11,865 bases of DNA from positions 1-11,865 of the forward strand of contig CAAEKI010000024.1 of the NCBI GenBank assembly GCA_900756495.1, written 5' to 3'. Position 1 is the stretch's first letter, and every line of letters begins with the position of its first letter. Position numbers and translations under genes: made by a program. Of this stretch, positions 1-7,520 are shown in pieces. The notes under the pieces are model-generated. The model ran no database searches. It saw only the letters and a program-made list of their open reading frames with translations, and was not told the DNA's origin. Source of the DNA: an uncultured Oscillospiraceae bacterium. GTDB taxonomy: Bacteria > Bacillota > Clostridia > Oscillospirales > Oscillospiraceae.

Positions 1-2
1 GT

Positions 3-218
3 TCCATCCTGGGAGGCGGACTTGATCTGCTGGAGCCCTTCTGGCCTGAAATTCAGGCTCTCCTCTTTCCCGGCGGCGCCGCAGCAGATCTGGAGACGTT
101 GGCCTCCTATATGGAGGCAGCTTCCCAATCCGCTGGTGTGCAGTTAGCTGTCCGGAGAGTTGAACGCCGCACGCTATTTCCGCTCCAAACAGCACAACCC
201 CCCGGCCATCCAACGTGA
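3..218 (+). CDS. C-terminal fragment of an unidentified protein (5' end outside window)
   Basis: The frame starting at base 3 stays open through 71 codons to a TGA at 216-218; the frame at base 2 closes within a few codons. The translation begins SILGGGLDLLEPFWPEI and continues with an Ala/Glu-rich helical stretch (ADLETLASYMEAASQ) and a basic, Pro-rich end (RTLFPLQTAQPPGHPT). Its composition fits a real protein with GC-rich codons. The GGG followed by a helix vaguely recalls the C-terminal part of ROK-type sugar kinases, but I do not recognise a family and assign no function. The stop codon lies in the loop of the 198-226 hairpin, which is also the likely end of the convergent RNA unit to the right. 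Truncated at its 5' end by the window edge. Confidence 0.5.
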   Translation, partial: SILGGGLDLLEPFWPEIQALLFPGGAAADLETLASYMEAASQSAGVQLAVRRVERRTLFPLQTAQPPGHPT

Positions 219-226
219 CCGGGGGG
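187..226 (-). terminator. GC-rich hairpin at end of the RNA unit, possibly two-way
   Basis: CCCCCCGG (198-205) pairs with CCGGGGGG (219-226) around a 13-base loop. Read on the minus strand it is followed by a T/G-rich tail (TTGTGCTGTTT, 197-187), so it is a plausible but not ideal intrinsic terminator for the RNA gene. The TGA of the convergent plus-strand gene lies in the loop, so the hairpin may serve both units; the plus-strand side lacks a U-tract. Confidence 0.5.
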
Positions 227-546
227 CTACACCTGATTCTGAATTTCTACCAATGTCTCAACCTCTTGCTTTCTACGGATTTCGCGGGGGTTGCTGCGCC
301 GGAATCTTAAGGAAGGGGAATGACCCATACAATTGCAGTTTCGTCAAACTTTCTTTGCACGCTTGGTTCCGTCGTTGGCAATACTTCGCTTCTGAGGAGT
401 ACCTGTGCATCTCGCTTCAGTGAGTGTGTTTGGAACTTGCCTTGAGTCGGGATTCCATTTTTCCTGTGATTCACTCTGCAGACACTTTTAAAGGTAGAAC
501 TGAGCGACTGGACCTACCAGCCCATGGGACTCACCCCTTCCTTTCT
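191..546 (-). ncRNA. Candidate structured non-coding RNA, class not identified
   Basis: This roughly 350-nt stretch follows a near-consensus promoter and has no minus-strand ORF of note. Right after the predicted start, GGAAGGGG (541-534) can pair perfectly with CCCCTTCC (318-311), followed by a CCC/GGG pairing (528-526 with 323-325). Together these close a domain of about 231 nt. Inside are local helices: GGTAG with CTACC (518-514 / 497-493), GTTCC with GGAAC (436-432 / 370-366), and a small AGTTT-loop-AAACT hairpin (350-337). A GAAGCGA motif occurs twice, 26 nt apart (418-412 and 392-386). A GC-rich hairpin at 226-198 may end the transcript. I found no tmRNA tRNA-like end, no RNase P P4 signature, no SRP Alu/S-domain motif and no T-box GGTGGNACC. 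The raiA RNA of Clostridia is one class to compare first, but that is a guess from size and host group. Existence of an RNA gene is well supported; identity is open. Confidence 0.55.
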
Positions 547-552
547 GGCTAT

Positions 553-581
553 ATTGTACTACCTCATCCGCAGTTTGTCAA
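553..581 (-). promoter_or_regulatory. Strong sigma-A promoter of the intergenic RNA
   Basis: On the minus strand a perfect -35 TTGACA (581-576) is separated by 17 bp from a -10 TACAAT (558-553). The predicted start is near 546, an A seven bases past the -10. No protein-coding frame follows, so the promoter points to an RNA gene. Confidence 0.8.
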
Positions 582-620
582 GACATTTTTGTCCGTTTAA
601 ACGAAAATTTTTGTACTGCC

Positions 621-896
621 CTACAGCCAATCCATAATTACGTCCTTTAGGGTAGCAGGGGTAACAAAATTCCTCGTCAGCAGCTCCATCAGAGCGTCTA
701 TGCGGGTGATACTGGTGGTAATGTTGGGAACAGCCTCTTCTTCACCGCCGCCTGTTTGAACCACCTTAACGCCGTAGCTCTCGCAGGCAAAGCCTCCATC
801 CACCTTCATCTCGTCCACCAATATGTAATAGTCAAAGCTGCAGTCGATACCGTTTTCTCCCGCTTCCCGCCGTGTTTCTACCAACAGTTCCCTCAT
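621..896 (-). CDS. DUF6514-like small hypothetical protein
   Basis: Encodes 91 residues with no signal peptide or membrane segment. The N-terminal half is polar and acidic (FDYYILVDEMKVDGG), followed by ESYGVKVVQTGGG and then EEAVPNITTSITRIDALMELLTRNFVTP. It ends in LKDVIMDWL. The order beta-strand, YGV strand, 'I-x-S-x-T' stretch, helix, and C-terminal 'L-x-D-V-I-x-D' helix matches my memory of DUF6514, a family of small Clostridia proteins of unknown function. I hold this at moderate confidence because it comes from motif layout only. The ATG at 896 is preceded by an AAGGGAAG ribosome site with an 8-nt gap, and a promoter with an overlapping dyad lies just upstream (926-962). The gene is monocistronic by appearance, with the RNA gene promoter 40 bp downstream. 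Function unknown. Confidence 0.75.
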   Translation of the reverse strand: MRELLVETRREAGENGIDCSFDYYILVDEMKVDGGFACESYGVKVVQTGGGEEEAVPNITTSITRIDALMELLTRNFVTPATLKDVIMDWL

Positions 897-925
897 TTTG
901 CAAACTTCCCTTCAATAATTTTCCA

Positions 926-962
926 GCTGTATACATTATACAGCATTTTCCAGCTTTTTCAA
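926..962 (-). promoter_or_regulatory. Promoter of the DUF6514-like gene with operator-like dyad over the -10
   Basis: Minus strand: -35 TTGAAA (962-957), 16-bp spacer, perfect -10 TATAAT (940-935). The -10 sits inside a 19-bp inverted repeat, GCTGTATA-CAT-TATACAGC (926-944), with eight perfect base pairs per arm. An 11-bp direct repeat (AGCTGGAAAAT on the minus strand) flanks it at 955-945 and 928-918. This layout suits a repressor that blocks the -10. The dyad resembles CTGT-ACAG LexA-type boxes, but its spacing is one base longer, so the regulator is unknown. Confidence 0.65.
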
Positions 963-1145
963 GTGCAAATTATCGCAAACTTCGACATTTCCTCATTTCT
1001 TCCTCTTATATTAGGCAATCTAGCTCATAAAAGAATTCTTCTATGGGTCATCAGTCTATTGCATAAAGCCTCTGCACTTTTGGAAAATATTTCGGGTTGC
1101 CTGGGCGGTGCCGCTCTGCTATTCTTAAAAGGAGGAGGCGCTCAT

Positions 1146-1394
1146 ATGAAGATACTGGCTTTTGGTAATCGTATGCACCCCTTACCCCGCTTTGTGCTGA
1201 CACGTGGCATCCTGCTCTCCTGTGCTCTGCTGGCCTCAGCCCTAATTATGTTAGTGTGGGCAGACAGCACCTCCAGGAACGTCTATCTGCTGCTGGCCTA
1301 TGCAGATTACACTATAGATATGGCTGCCGCGGTCTTGGGCACCGGTTTGTTTGGCTCTCTCCTTCTAGAGCATGTCCTGATACATAGGGCCTGA
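1146..1394 (+). CDS. Small two-helix membrane protein, function unknown
   Basis: I start this gene at the ATG at 1146, giving 82 residues, because an excellent GGAGGAGG ribosome site (1131-1138) sits 7 nt upstream. The frame is open back to 756, but the upstream part is antisense to the neighbouring gene and its promoter and has no ribosome site. The protein has a short basic N-terminus (MKILAFGNRMHPLPRF). A first hydrophobic helix spans about residues 17-41 (VLTRGILLSCALLASALIML). A short polar loop, WADSTSRN, follows. A second, longer hydrophobic stretch covers about 46-78, interrupted by DYTID. It ends EHVLIHRA. Charge distribution suggests both ends are cytosolic. I recognise no family. 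The gene is divergent from the DUF6514-like gene and followed 40 bp later by a strong terminator, so it is probably monocistronic. I found no convincing promoter; a TTGCCT-17-TATTCT pair at 1097-1125 would start the transcript inside the ribosome site. Confidence 0.6.
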   Translation: MKILAFGNRMHPLPRFVLTRGILLSCALLASALIMLVWADSTSRNVYLLLAYADYTIDMAAAVLGTGLFGSLLLEHVLIHRA

Positions 1395-1433
1395 ACCCAC
1401 ACTGATTTTTCATAATATGCCGTAACATATCAC

Positions 1434-1473
1434 GAGCGCAGGAACCTGTATCTGGTTCCTGCGCTCTTTTGTT
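1434..1473 (+). terminator. Strong intrinsic terminator after the small membrane protein gene
   Basis: A perfect 13-bp stem, GAGCGCAGGAACC / GGTTCCTGCGCTC, with a 7-base loop (1434-1466) is followed by TTTTGTTT. It ends the plus-strand unit. The same stem lies 94 bp past the trpB stop on the minus strand but has no U-tract in that direction. Confidence 0.9.
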
Positions 1474-1559
1474 TCCGCGTACTTCTGCATCCTTTTCTTC
1501 TTAAAATTGGATAATGCATCAATCTGATATCGCCCGGCGATTGAACAGGGCAATTCTTC

Positions 1560-2939
1560 TTATTCCTGAATCCCCGGGATTTGGGGCAACGCCTCAAGGC
1601 CGGGCCTGAGATCTTCATCTGTCGGAATATAATCTGTCATCGTGCCACTCAAGTAGGCATTATATGCCGTCATATCGAAATAGCCGGTACCGGTAAGGCC
1701 AAAGAGAATGGTCTTTTCCTCACCGGTCTCCTTACATTTGAGCGCCTCGTCAATCGCTCCACGGATAGCGTGGGCTGATTCGGGAGCTGGGAGGATGGTC
1801 TCCTGCTTGGCAAAAAGTACGGCGGCCTCAAAAACCTTGGTCTGCTCTACCGACACCGCCCGCATGTATCCGTCATGATAGAGCTTGGAGAGGATAGGCG
1901 CCATGCCGTGATAGCGCAGGCCGCCGGCGTGGTTGGGTGAGGGGATAAACTCACATCCCAAGGTGTACATCCGCGCCATAGGGGTGATTTTGCCGGTGTC
2001 GCAGAAATCATAGGCGTACTTGCCCCGGGTGAGGGAGGGGCAGGAAGCGGGTTCAACCGCCACAATGTCCGGATTGGCCCTGCCCAGCAGCTTATCCCTC
2101 ATAAAGGGGGCGATGAGGCCGCCCAGGTTGGAGCCGCCGCCGGCGCAGCCGATTACCACGTCGGGATACTCGCCGATGGCTTTCATAGCCGTCTCGCACT
2201 CCAGTCCAATGACGCTCTGGTGGAGCAGAACCTGATTGAGAACCGAGCCCAGCACGTAGCGGCAGCCGGGGGTGGTCACCGCCTTCTCCACAGCCTCCGA
2301 GATGGCGCAGCCCAGGCTGCCGCCGGTACCGGGATGCTTGGCCAGAATGGCACGGCCCGCCTCGGTGGTATCACTTGGGCTTGGGATAATCTTACCGTCA
2401 AAGGTCTCAATGACCGCCTTGCGGAAGGGTTTCTGCTCATAGGATACCTTCACCATATAGACGGTGAGAGGGATGCCGAAGAAGGAACAGGCTTCCGCCA
2501 AGGCAGTGCCCCACTGACCGGCCCCGGTCTCGGTGGTCAGACTGGTAAGCCCCTGTTCCTTTGCATAGTAGGCCTGGGCCGCAGCCGAATTGAGCTTGTG
2601 GGATCCGGAGGTATTGTTGCCCTCAAACTTATAGTAGATCCTGGCCGGCGTACCCAGGTATTTCTCCAGATTGTAAGCCCGAATCAGCGGAGAGGGACGG
2701 TACATCTTGTAAAACTCCAGCACCGGCTCGGGAATATCAAAGTAGGGAGTATCATTGTCCATCTCCTGTCGGGCCAGCTTCTCACAGAACACCGGATACA
2801 GATCCTCCACCACGGCGGGCTTTCCGGTGGCCGGATTGATCATAGGGTCTGGCTTTTCCTTCATATCGGCCCGGAGGTTATACCACTGACGTGGAATCTG
2901 GTCCTCAGTCAGATAAATGCGGTGGGGAATGTCTTTCAT
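1560..2939 (-). CDS. trpB: Tryptophan synthase beta chain, TrpB2-type
   Basis: Encodes 459 residues of the fold-type II PLP enzyme that joins indole and L-serine to form L-tryptophan in the cytosol. The PLP lysine is Lys115 in SGSHKLNSA, the catalytic Glu is in the TETGAGQWG motif (Glu137), and the phosphate-binding loop is GGGSNLGG (about 267-274). The length (canonical TrpB1 is about 400), the long N-terminal segment (MKDIPHRIYLTEDQIP) and the SGSHKLN form mark it as TrpB2, a subfamily that often works without TrpA. No trpA or other trp gene is in the window, so use of free indole, for example from gut neighbours, is a reasonable inference. The start is the ATG at 2939, with GAAAGGAG (2955-2948) 8 nt upstream. 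The frame stays open 48 codons further, but that part lies in the T-box terminator and antiterminator. No clear terminator follows the TAA. Confidence 0.93.
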   Translation of the reverse strand: MKDIPHRIYLTEDQIPRQWYNLRADMKEKPDPMINPATGKPAVVEDLYPVFCEKLARQEMDNDTPYFDIPEPVLEFYKMYRPSPLIRAYNLEKYLGTPARIYYKFEGNNTSGSHKLNSAAAQAYYAKEQGLTSLTTETGAGQWGTALAEACSFFGIPLTVYMVKVSYEQKPFRKAVIETFDGKIIPSPSDTTEAGRAILAKHPGTGGSLGCAISEAVEKAVTTPGCRYVLGSVLNQVLLHQSVIGLECETAMKAIGEYPDVVIGCAGGGSNLGGLIAPFMRDKLLGRANPDIVAVEPASCPSLTRGKYAYDFCDTGKITPMARMYTLGCEFIPSPNHAGGLRYHGMAPILSKLYHDGYMRAVSVEQTKVFEAAVLFAKQETILPAPESAHAIRGAIDEALKCKETGEEKTILFGLTGTGYFDMTAYNAYLSGTMTDYIPTDEDLRPGLEALPQIPGIQE

Positions 2940-2963
2940 GGTGCTCGCTCCTTTCAAAAATGG

Positions 2964-3258
2964 AAAATAAAAAACGCCTCTGTCACAGCAGATCCTATCA
3001 TCTGCCGGGACAAAAGCGATTCTCACTTCTGCGGTGCCACCCGGATTGGCGCATTGCGCCCCCTCGGCCGTATGCCAACACATACGCTCTTCTGATAACG
3101 GACAGAGCTCCCGTCTCAGCTACCAGGGTGTCTCTCCCCTTCGCGTCGCCCTCCGAAGTCCATTCACAGCCTGCTTCCCTGCCGCAATCCCACCGCCTGC
3201 AGCTCTCTTGGAAGGAGCGTAGCACTGTTACTCTTCTTCGTCATCGGTTTTGATATTG
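2964..3258 (-). promoter_or_regulatory. tRNA-Trp T-box riboswitch upstream of trpB
   Basis: Transcribed on the minus strand from about 3258. The AGAGAG element of stem I is followed by the specifier loop context GAA-UGG-AC, with the tryptophan codon UGG at 3162-3160. The conserved antiterminator GGGUGGCACCGC is at 3042-3031. Its bulge, UGGC, is complementary to a GCCA acceptor end, which fits bacterial tRNA-Trp (discriminator base G). The competing terminator pairs CGCUUUUGUC (3018-3009) with GACAGAGGCG (2984-2975) over 10 base pairs including G-U pairs, around an inner GCAGAU/AUCUGC helix, and ends in a U-rich run (2974-2964). By the known mechanism, uncharged tRNA-Trp stabilises the antiterminator, so trpB is read through when tryptophan is short. 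Confidence 0.95.
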
Positions 3259-3263
3259 GGGTC

Positions 3264-3292
3264 ATTATAAAGGGGCCTGCGGCATTTGTCAA
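3264..3292 (-). promoter_or_regulatory. Consensus sigma-A promoter of the T-box/trpB unit
   Basis: Minus strand TTGACA (3292-3287), exactly 17 bp, then TATAAT (3269-3264): a perfect match to both hexamers and the best spacing. Initiation is thus expected to be constitutive and strong, leaving control to the T-box. It lies 43 bp past the etf operon terminator. Confidence 0.92.
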
Positions 3293-3334
3293 GAAAAACT
3301 TTTCCCCTCTGCGCGAGAGCATCCACGGCGGTCC

Positions 3335-3387
3335 AATAAAAAGATGGAGAGGCCCGGCCCCTTGAACCAAGGGAGACCGGACCTCTC
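3335..3387 (-). terminator. Intrinsic terminator of the crt-hbd-bcd-etfBA operon
   Basis: On the minus strand a long GC-rich stem begins GAGAGG and ends CCTCTC (3387-3347). It has CCGG and CCCTT/AAGGG inner pairs with two small mismatches and a short loop, followed by CATCTTTTTATT. It starts 14 bp past the etfA stop and separates this operon from the trpB promoter. Confidence 0.93.
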
Positions 3388-3401
3388 TATCGCAAATAGG
3401 A

Positions 3402-4505
3402 TTATTTTGCAGCCATTGCAGCCTTGACGGCCTCGGTGATCATGGGGGTGACCTTGAACAGATCGCCCACGATACCGTAGGAGGCTACCTCAAAGATGGG
3501 GGCGTCGGCGTTCTTGTTTACAGCGATGATGCACTCGGAGTCCTGCATGCCGGCCTTGTGCTGGATGGCGCCGGAGATACCCAGAGCCACATAGATACGG
3601 GGATGGACGGTCTTGCCGGTCTGGCCGACCTGGTGATCGGCTGTGATCCAGCCGGCGTCCACCACGGCGCGGGAGGAGCCCACGACGCCGCCCAGGGCGT
3701 CGGCCAGATCCTGGGCCAGCTTGATGCCGGCCTCAGGGTCCTTGCTGATGCCGCGGCCCACCGAGACGATAACGTCGGCGCCAATGAGATCCACCAGCTT
3801 TTTGGCAGCCTTCTTAATCTCCAGAATCTCCACATGGATGTCCGAGGCGTCCAGCTTTACATCCACCTTCTCCACCACGACCTTAGCCATGCCGTTCTCA
3901 TCGAAGGGCTGGGTCTGCATGACGCCGGGGCGCACGGTGGACATCTGGGGACGGAAACGGGGGCAGATGATGGTGGCCATCAGATGGCCGCCGAAGGCGG
4001 GACGGGTCATCTTCAGGTTGGTGTTCTCCTCAAAGGCGGTGTTGTCCACGTCGATGGTAGAGGTGGTCTTGAGGAACTCCTTGTACTTGGCCACGTCCAC
4101 GTCGAGGTGGGTGCAGTCGGCGGTCAGACCGGTGTGGAGCCGGGCCGCGCAGCGGGGGCCCAGGTCACGGCCGATGTTGGTGGCGCCGATGAGGAAGATC
4201 TCGGGCTTCTTCTCCTCCACCAGATCGCAGATGACCTTGGTGTAGGCGTCAGTGGTATAGTCCTTCAGCAGAGGATGGTCACAGTTATATACCCGGTCGG
4301 CGCCGTAGCCGCCCAGAGCCTTGATGTACTCCTCCTTGACGCCGCTGCCCAGCACCACGCCGCACAGCTCAACGCCCAGGTCGTTGGCCAGCTTACGGCC
4401 CTCGGAGAGGAGCTGGTAGCTGGTGGACATAATCACGCCTTCGCGCTGTTCGCAGAATACCCACACGCCCTTGAAGGCGGCGGTGTCTTTAGAATCAAAA
4501 GCCAT
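3402..4505 (-). CDS. etfA: Electron transfer flavoprotein subunit alpha
   Basis: Encodes 367 residues. EtfA forms a heterodimer with EtfB and passes electrons to or from butyryl-CoA dehydrogenase; in clostridial Bcd-Etf complexes this allows crotonyl-CoA reduction by NADH to be coupled to ferredoxin reduction. The N-terminal domain begins KGVWVFCEQREGVI, a typical clostridial EtfA start. The C-terminal FAD domain carries VSVGRGISKDPEAG, GSSRAVVDAGW, the signature GQTGKTVHPRIYVALGISGA, HKAGMQDSECIIAVNKN and APIFEVASYGIVGDL. No N-terminal ferredoxin-like 4Fe-4S domain is present, unlike some EtfA proteins. The start ATG at 4505 has GAAAGGAG (4523-4516) upstream. It is the last gene of the operon, 22 bp after etfB. 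The FAD domain does not by itself prove bifurcation; that is inferred from the operon partners. Confidence 0.95.
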   Translation of the reverse strand: MAFDSKDTAAFKGVWVFCEQREGVIMSTSYQLLSEGRKLANDLGVELCGVVLGSGVKEEYIKALGGYGADRVYNCDHPLLKDYTTDAYTKVICDLVEEKKPEIFLIGATNIGRDLGPRCAARLHTGLTADCTHLDVDVAKYKEFLKTTSTIDVDNTAFEENTNLKMTRPAFGGHLMATIICPRFRPQMSTVRPGVMQTQPFDENGMAKVVVEKVDVKLDASDIHVEILEIKKAAKKLVDLIGADVIVSVGRGISKDPEAGIKLAQDLADALGGVVGSSRAVVDAGWITADHQVGQTGKTVHPRIYVALGISGAIQHKAGMQDSECIIAVNKNADAPIFEVASYGIVGDLFKVTPMITEAVKAAMAAK

Positions 4506-4527
4506 AATGTTCTCTCTCCTTTCAAAA

Positions 4528-5328
4528 TCAGATCAGGTGCTTGTCGTTCAGGATGCCGACCAGCTGCTCTACGGTGGCTTTGTCGGCCCCTTCGAGCATC
4601 ATGCCGGCGCCCTTCACCGGGGGAGAGAAGGACTTGTACACGTTGGTGGGAGAGCCCTTCAGGCCGATGGTGTCCACATCGATGAGGGGGTCGTCCTTCA
4701 GCGTCTCATAGTTAAAGATCTCCAGCGGCTTGCCGTAGCACTCCATAATACCGCTCACGCTCATATAGCGGGGGGCGTTGAGCTCCTTGACGCAGGTGAT
4801 GAGGCAGGGCGTCTGGACCTTGAGCATCATATAGCCGTCCTCCAGCAGCCGCTTGACGGTGACGTTCTTGCCCTCCACCTTGATATCGGCGGCGTAGGAG
4901 ACCTGGGGCACATGGAGCTTCTCGGCGATCTGAGGCCCCACCTGAGCGGTATCGCCGTCAATGGCCTGCCGGCCGCAGAGAATGATGTCGTCGTCCTCCA
5001 CGCCCACCTTTTTGATGGCGGCGGCCAGGATCTGGGATGTAGCATAGGTGTCAGAGCCGCCGAACTCGCGGGCGGAGACCAGAACGGCCTCGTCGGCCCC
5101 CATGGCCAGCAGCTCACGAAGCATCCCCTCGGCGGGCGGGGGGCCCATGGAGATTACAACCACCTTGCAGCCAGTGGCATCTTTGATCTGCAGCGCGGCC
5201 TCCACCGCGGCCAGGTCGTCGTGGTTGGTAATGGTGGCCATAGCGGCACGGTCCATGGTGCCGTCTTCCTTCACCGCCACCACACCGGAGGTATCGGGAA
5301 CCTGCTTTACACAGACAATCAGTTTCAT
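4528..5328 (-). CDS. etfB: Electron transfer flavoprotein subunit beta
   Basis: Encodes 266 residues, the usual EtfB size. EtfB is the partner of EtfA; in bifurcating Etf proteins its FAD takes the hydride from NADH. Visible landmarks are the start MKLIVCVKQVPDT, TNHDDLAAVEAALQIKD, the nucleotide-binding ISMGPPPAEGMLRELLAMGAD, and the conserved LCGRQAIDGDTAQVGPQIAE (about residues 122-141). The C-terminal recognition region has PCLITCVKELNAPRYMS-SGIM. The C-terminal arm (SPTNVYKSFSPPVKG) reaches onto the alpha subunit in known structures. A GGAGGAG ribosome site (5341-5335) starts 5 bases past the bcd stop and the gap is only 18 bp, so translation is probably coupled to bcd. The etfB-etfA order is standard for clostridial butyrate operons. 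Confidence 0.95.
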   Translation of the reverse strand: MKLIVCVKQVPDTSGVVAVKEDGTMDRAAMATITNHDDLAAVEAALQIKDATGCKVVVISMGPPPAEGMLRELLAMGADEAVLVSAREFGGSDTYATSQILAAAIKKVGVEDDDIILCGRQAIDGDTAQVGPQIAEKLHVPQVSYAADIKVEGKNVTVKRLLEDGYMMLKVQTPCLITCVKELNAPRYMSVSGIMECYGKPLEIFNYETLKDDPLIDVDTIGLKGSPTNVYKSFSPPVKGAGMMLEGADKATVEQLVGILNDKHLI

Positions 5329-5346
5329 GTTTATCTCCTCCAGTCC

Positions 5347-6510
<1,164 letters not shown>

Positions 6511-6541
6511 GTCGTCCCGTTCCTCCTAGTATGTATTTCAT

Positions 6542-6574
6542 GGCGGGGCCGGGGGCCCGGCCCCCAGTCCCGCC
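6542..6574 (-). other. Strong GC hairpin in the hbd-bcd spacer
   Basis: An eight-base-pair perfect stem, GGGGCCGG / CCGGCCCC (6545-6552 with 6557-6564), has a 4-base loop. Outer GGC/GCC pairs across a bulge widen it to 6542-6574. In transcript direction no U-tract follows; the bcd ribosome site lies 15 bases further. It is therefore more likely an mRNA stability or processing element, or a pause site, than a terminator. Confidence 0.6.
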
Positions 6575-6600
6575 AGGGTACTTATGCGTCCGTCATATGG

Positions 6601-7452
6601 TTATTTCTTGCTGTAGTCATAAAAGCCCTTGCCGGTCTTGCGGCCCAGCAGGCCGCCGCGGACCATCTTCCTCAGCAGCAGGGCGGCGCGGTATTTGGGA
6701 TCTCCGGTCTCCTCATAGAGTACGTCCATGATAGCCAGACACACATCCAGGCCGATAAAGTCACCCAGGGTCAGGGGGCCCATGGGGTGGTTGGCGCCCA
6801 GCTGCATAGCCTTGTCGATGTCCTCCACGCTGGCTACGCCGGTCTCAACTAGGCCGACGGCCTCGTTGATCATGGGAATCAGGATCTTATTGACCACAAA
6901 CCCCGGGGCCTCGGCCACCTCGACGGGATCCTTGCCGACGTCCTGGGCCAGCTTGTAAATGGCGTCAAAGGTTTCCCGGGAGGTATTGGCTCCCTTAATC
7001 ACCTCCACCAGCTTCATAACGGTGGCGGGGTTGAAGAAGTGCATGCCGATAAATCTGTCGGGCCGCTTGGTGGCGGCGGCAATTGCGGTGATGGAGATGG
7101 AGGAGGTATTGGAGGCCAAAATGGTCTCAGGCTTACAGATGCTGTCCAACTCCGCAAAGATGCTCTTTTTGATGTCAAGGTTTTCAATCGCCGCCTCAAC
7201 AACCAGATCGGCGTCGGCGGCCAGCTTCAAATCGGTGGTAAAGGCAATCTTGTCAACGATGGCCTTCTTGCCGGCCTCATCCAGCTTACCCTTGGCCACC
7301 AGCTTGTCCAGGCCCTTGTTCAAACGGGCCTCGGAGGCCTGAATGATCTCGTCCTTGATGTCGCGCACAACCACGTCGAACCCCTTGCGGGCAAACACCT
7401 GCGCAATATCCAGGCCCATTGTGCCGCCGCCGATTACAACAATCTTTTTCAT
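6601..7452 (-). CDS. hbd: 3-hydroxybutyryl-CoA dehydrogenase
   Basis: Encodes 283 residues, matching the usual 282 or so. It reduces acetoacetyl-CoA to 3-hydroxybutyryl-CoA in the cytosol. The N-terminal Rossmann domain has IGGGTMG (7-13) and an Asp at the end of strand 2 (VVVRD, Asp31), which favours NADH in this family. The catalytic pair is His138 in GMHFFNP and Glu150 in KLVEVIKG, 12 residues apart as in human and pig enzymes. Ser117 (ASNTSS) and the C-terminal [15 protein letters not shown] segment complete the active site. The start is the ATG at 7452 with GGAGGG (7466-7461) 8 nt away; an ATG ten codons upstream lies in the spacer without a ribosome site. Second gene of the operon, 68 bp after crt. 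Confidence 0.95.
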   Translation of the reverse strand: MKKIVVIGGGTMGLDIAQVFARKGFDVVVRDIKDEIIQASEARLNKGLDKLVAKGKLDEAGKKAIVDKIAFTTDLKLAADADLVVEAAIENLDIKKSIFAELDSICKPETILASNTSSISITAIAAATKRPDRFIGMHFFNPATVMKLVEVIKGANTSRETFDAIYKLAQDVGKDPVEVAEAPGFVVNKILIPMINEAVGLVETGVASVEDIDKAMQLGANHPMGPLTLGDFIGLDVCLAIMDVLYEETGDPKYRAALLLRKMVRGGLLGRKTGKGFYDYSKK

Positions 7453-7520
7453 GGTTATATCCCTCCATAAAAGCAATTTCATTTTATTCCGTCTGTAGCC
7501 GGGCGAGCCGCTGCTTATTC

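Noticed and set aside
160..423. 87-codon plus-strand frame opposite the RNA candidate
   Set aside because: No ribosome site, unusual composition with many Cys, Arg and Phe, and it merely reflects lack of stops opposite a structured RNA.
926..944. LexA/SOS box over the DUF6514-like gene promoter
   Set aside because: The CTGT-ACAG arms resemble the enterobacterial box, but spacing is nine rather than eight bases and Firmicutes LexA uses a different GAAC-GTTC pattern.
756..1145. Upstream extension of the small membrane protein to 212 residues
   Set aside because: It overlaps the DUF6514-like gene and its promoter antisense, while an excellent ribosome site points to the ATG at 1146.
2940..3083. 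48-residue N-terminal extension of TrpB
   Set aside because: These codons are made of the T-box antiterminator and terminator; the ribosome site at 2955-2948 and family N-terminus fix the start at 2939.
2220..3095. Plus-strand frame antisense to trpB and its T-box
   Set aside because: It overlaps the well-supported trpB and leader in the opposite direction, with no start signal and no recognisable protein features.
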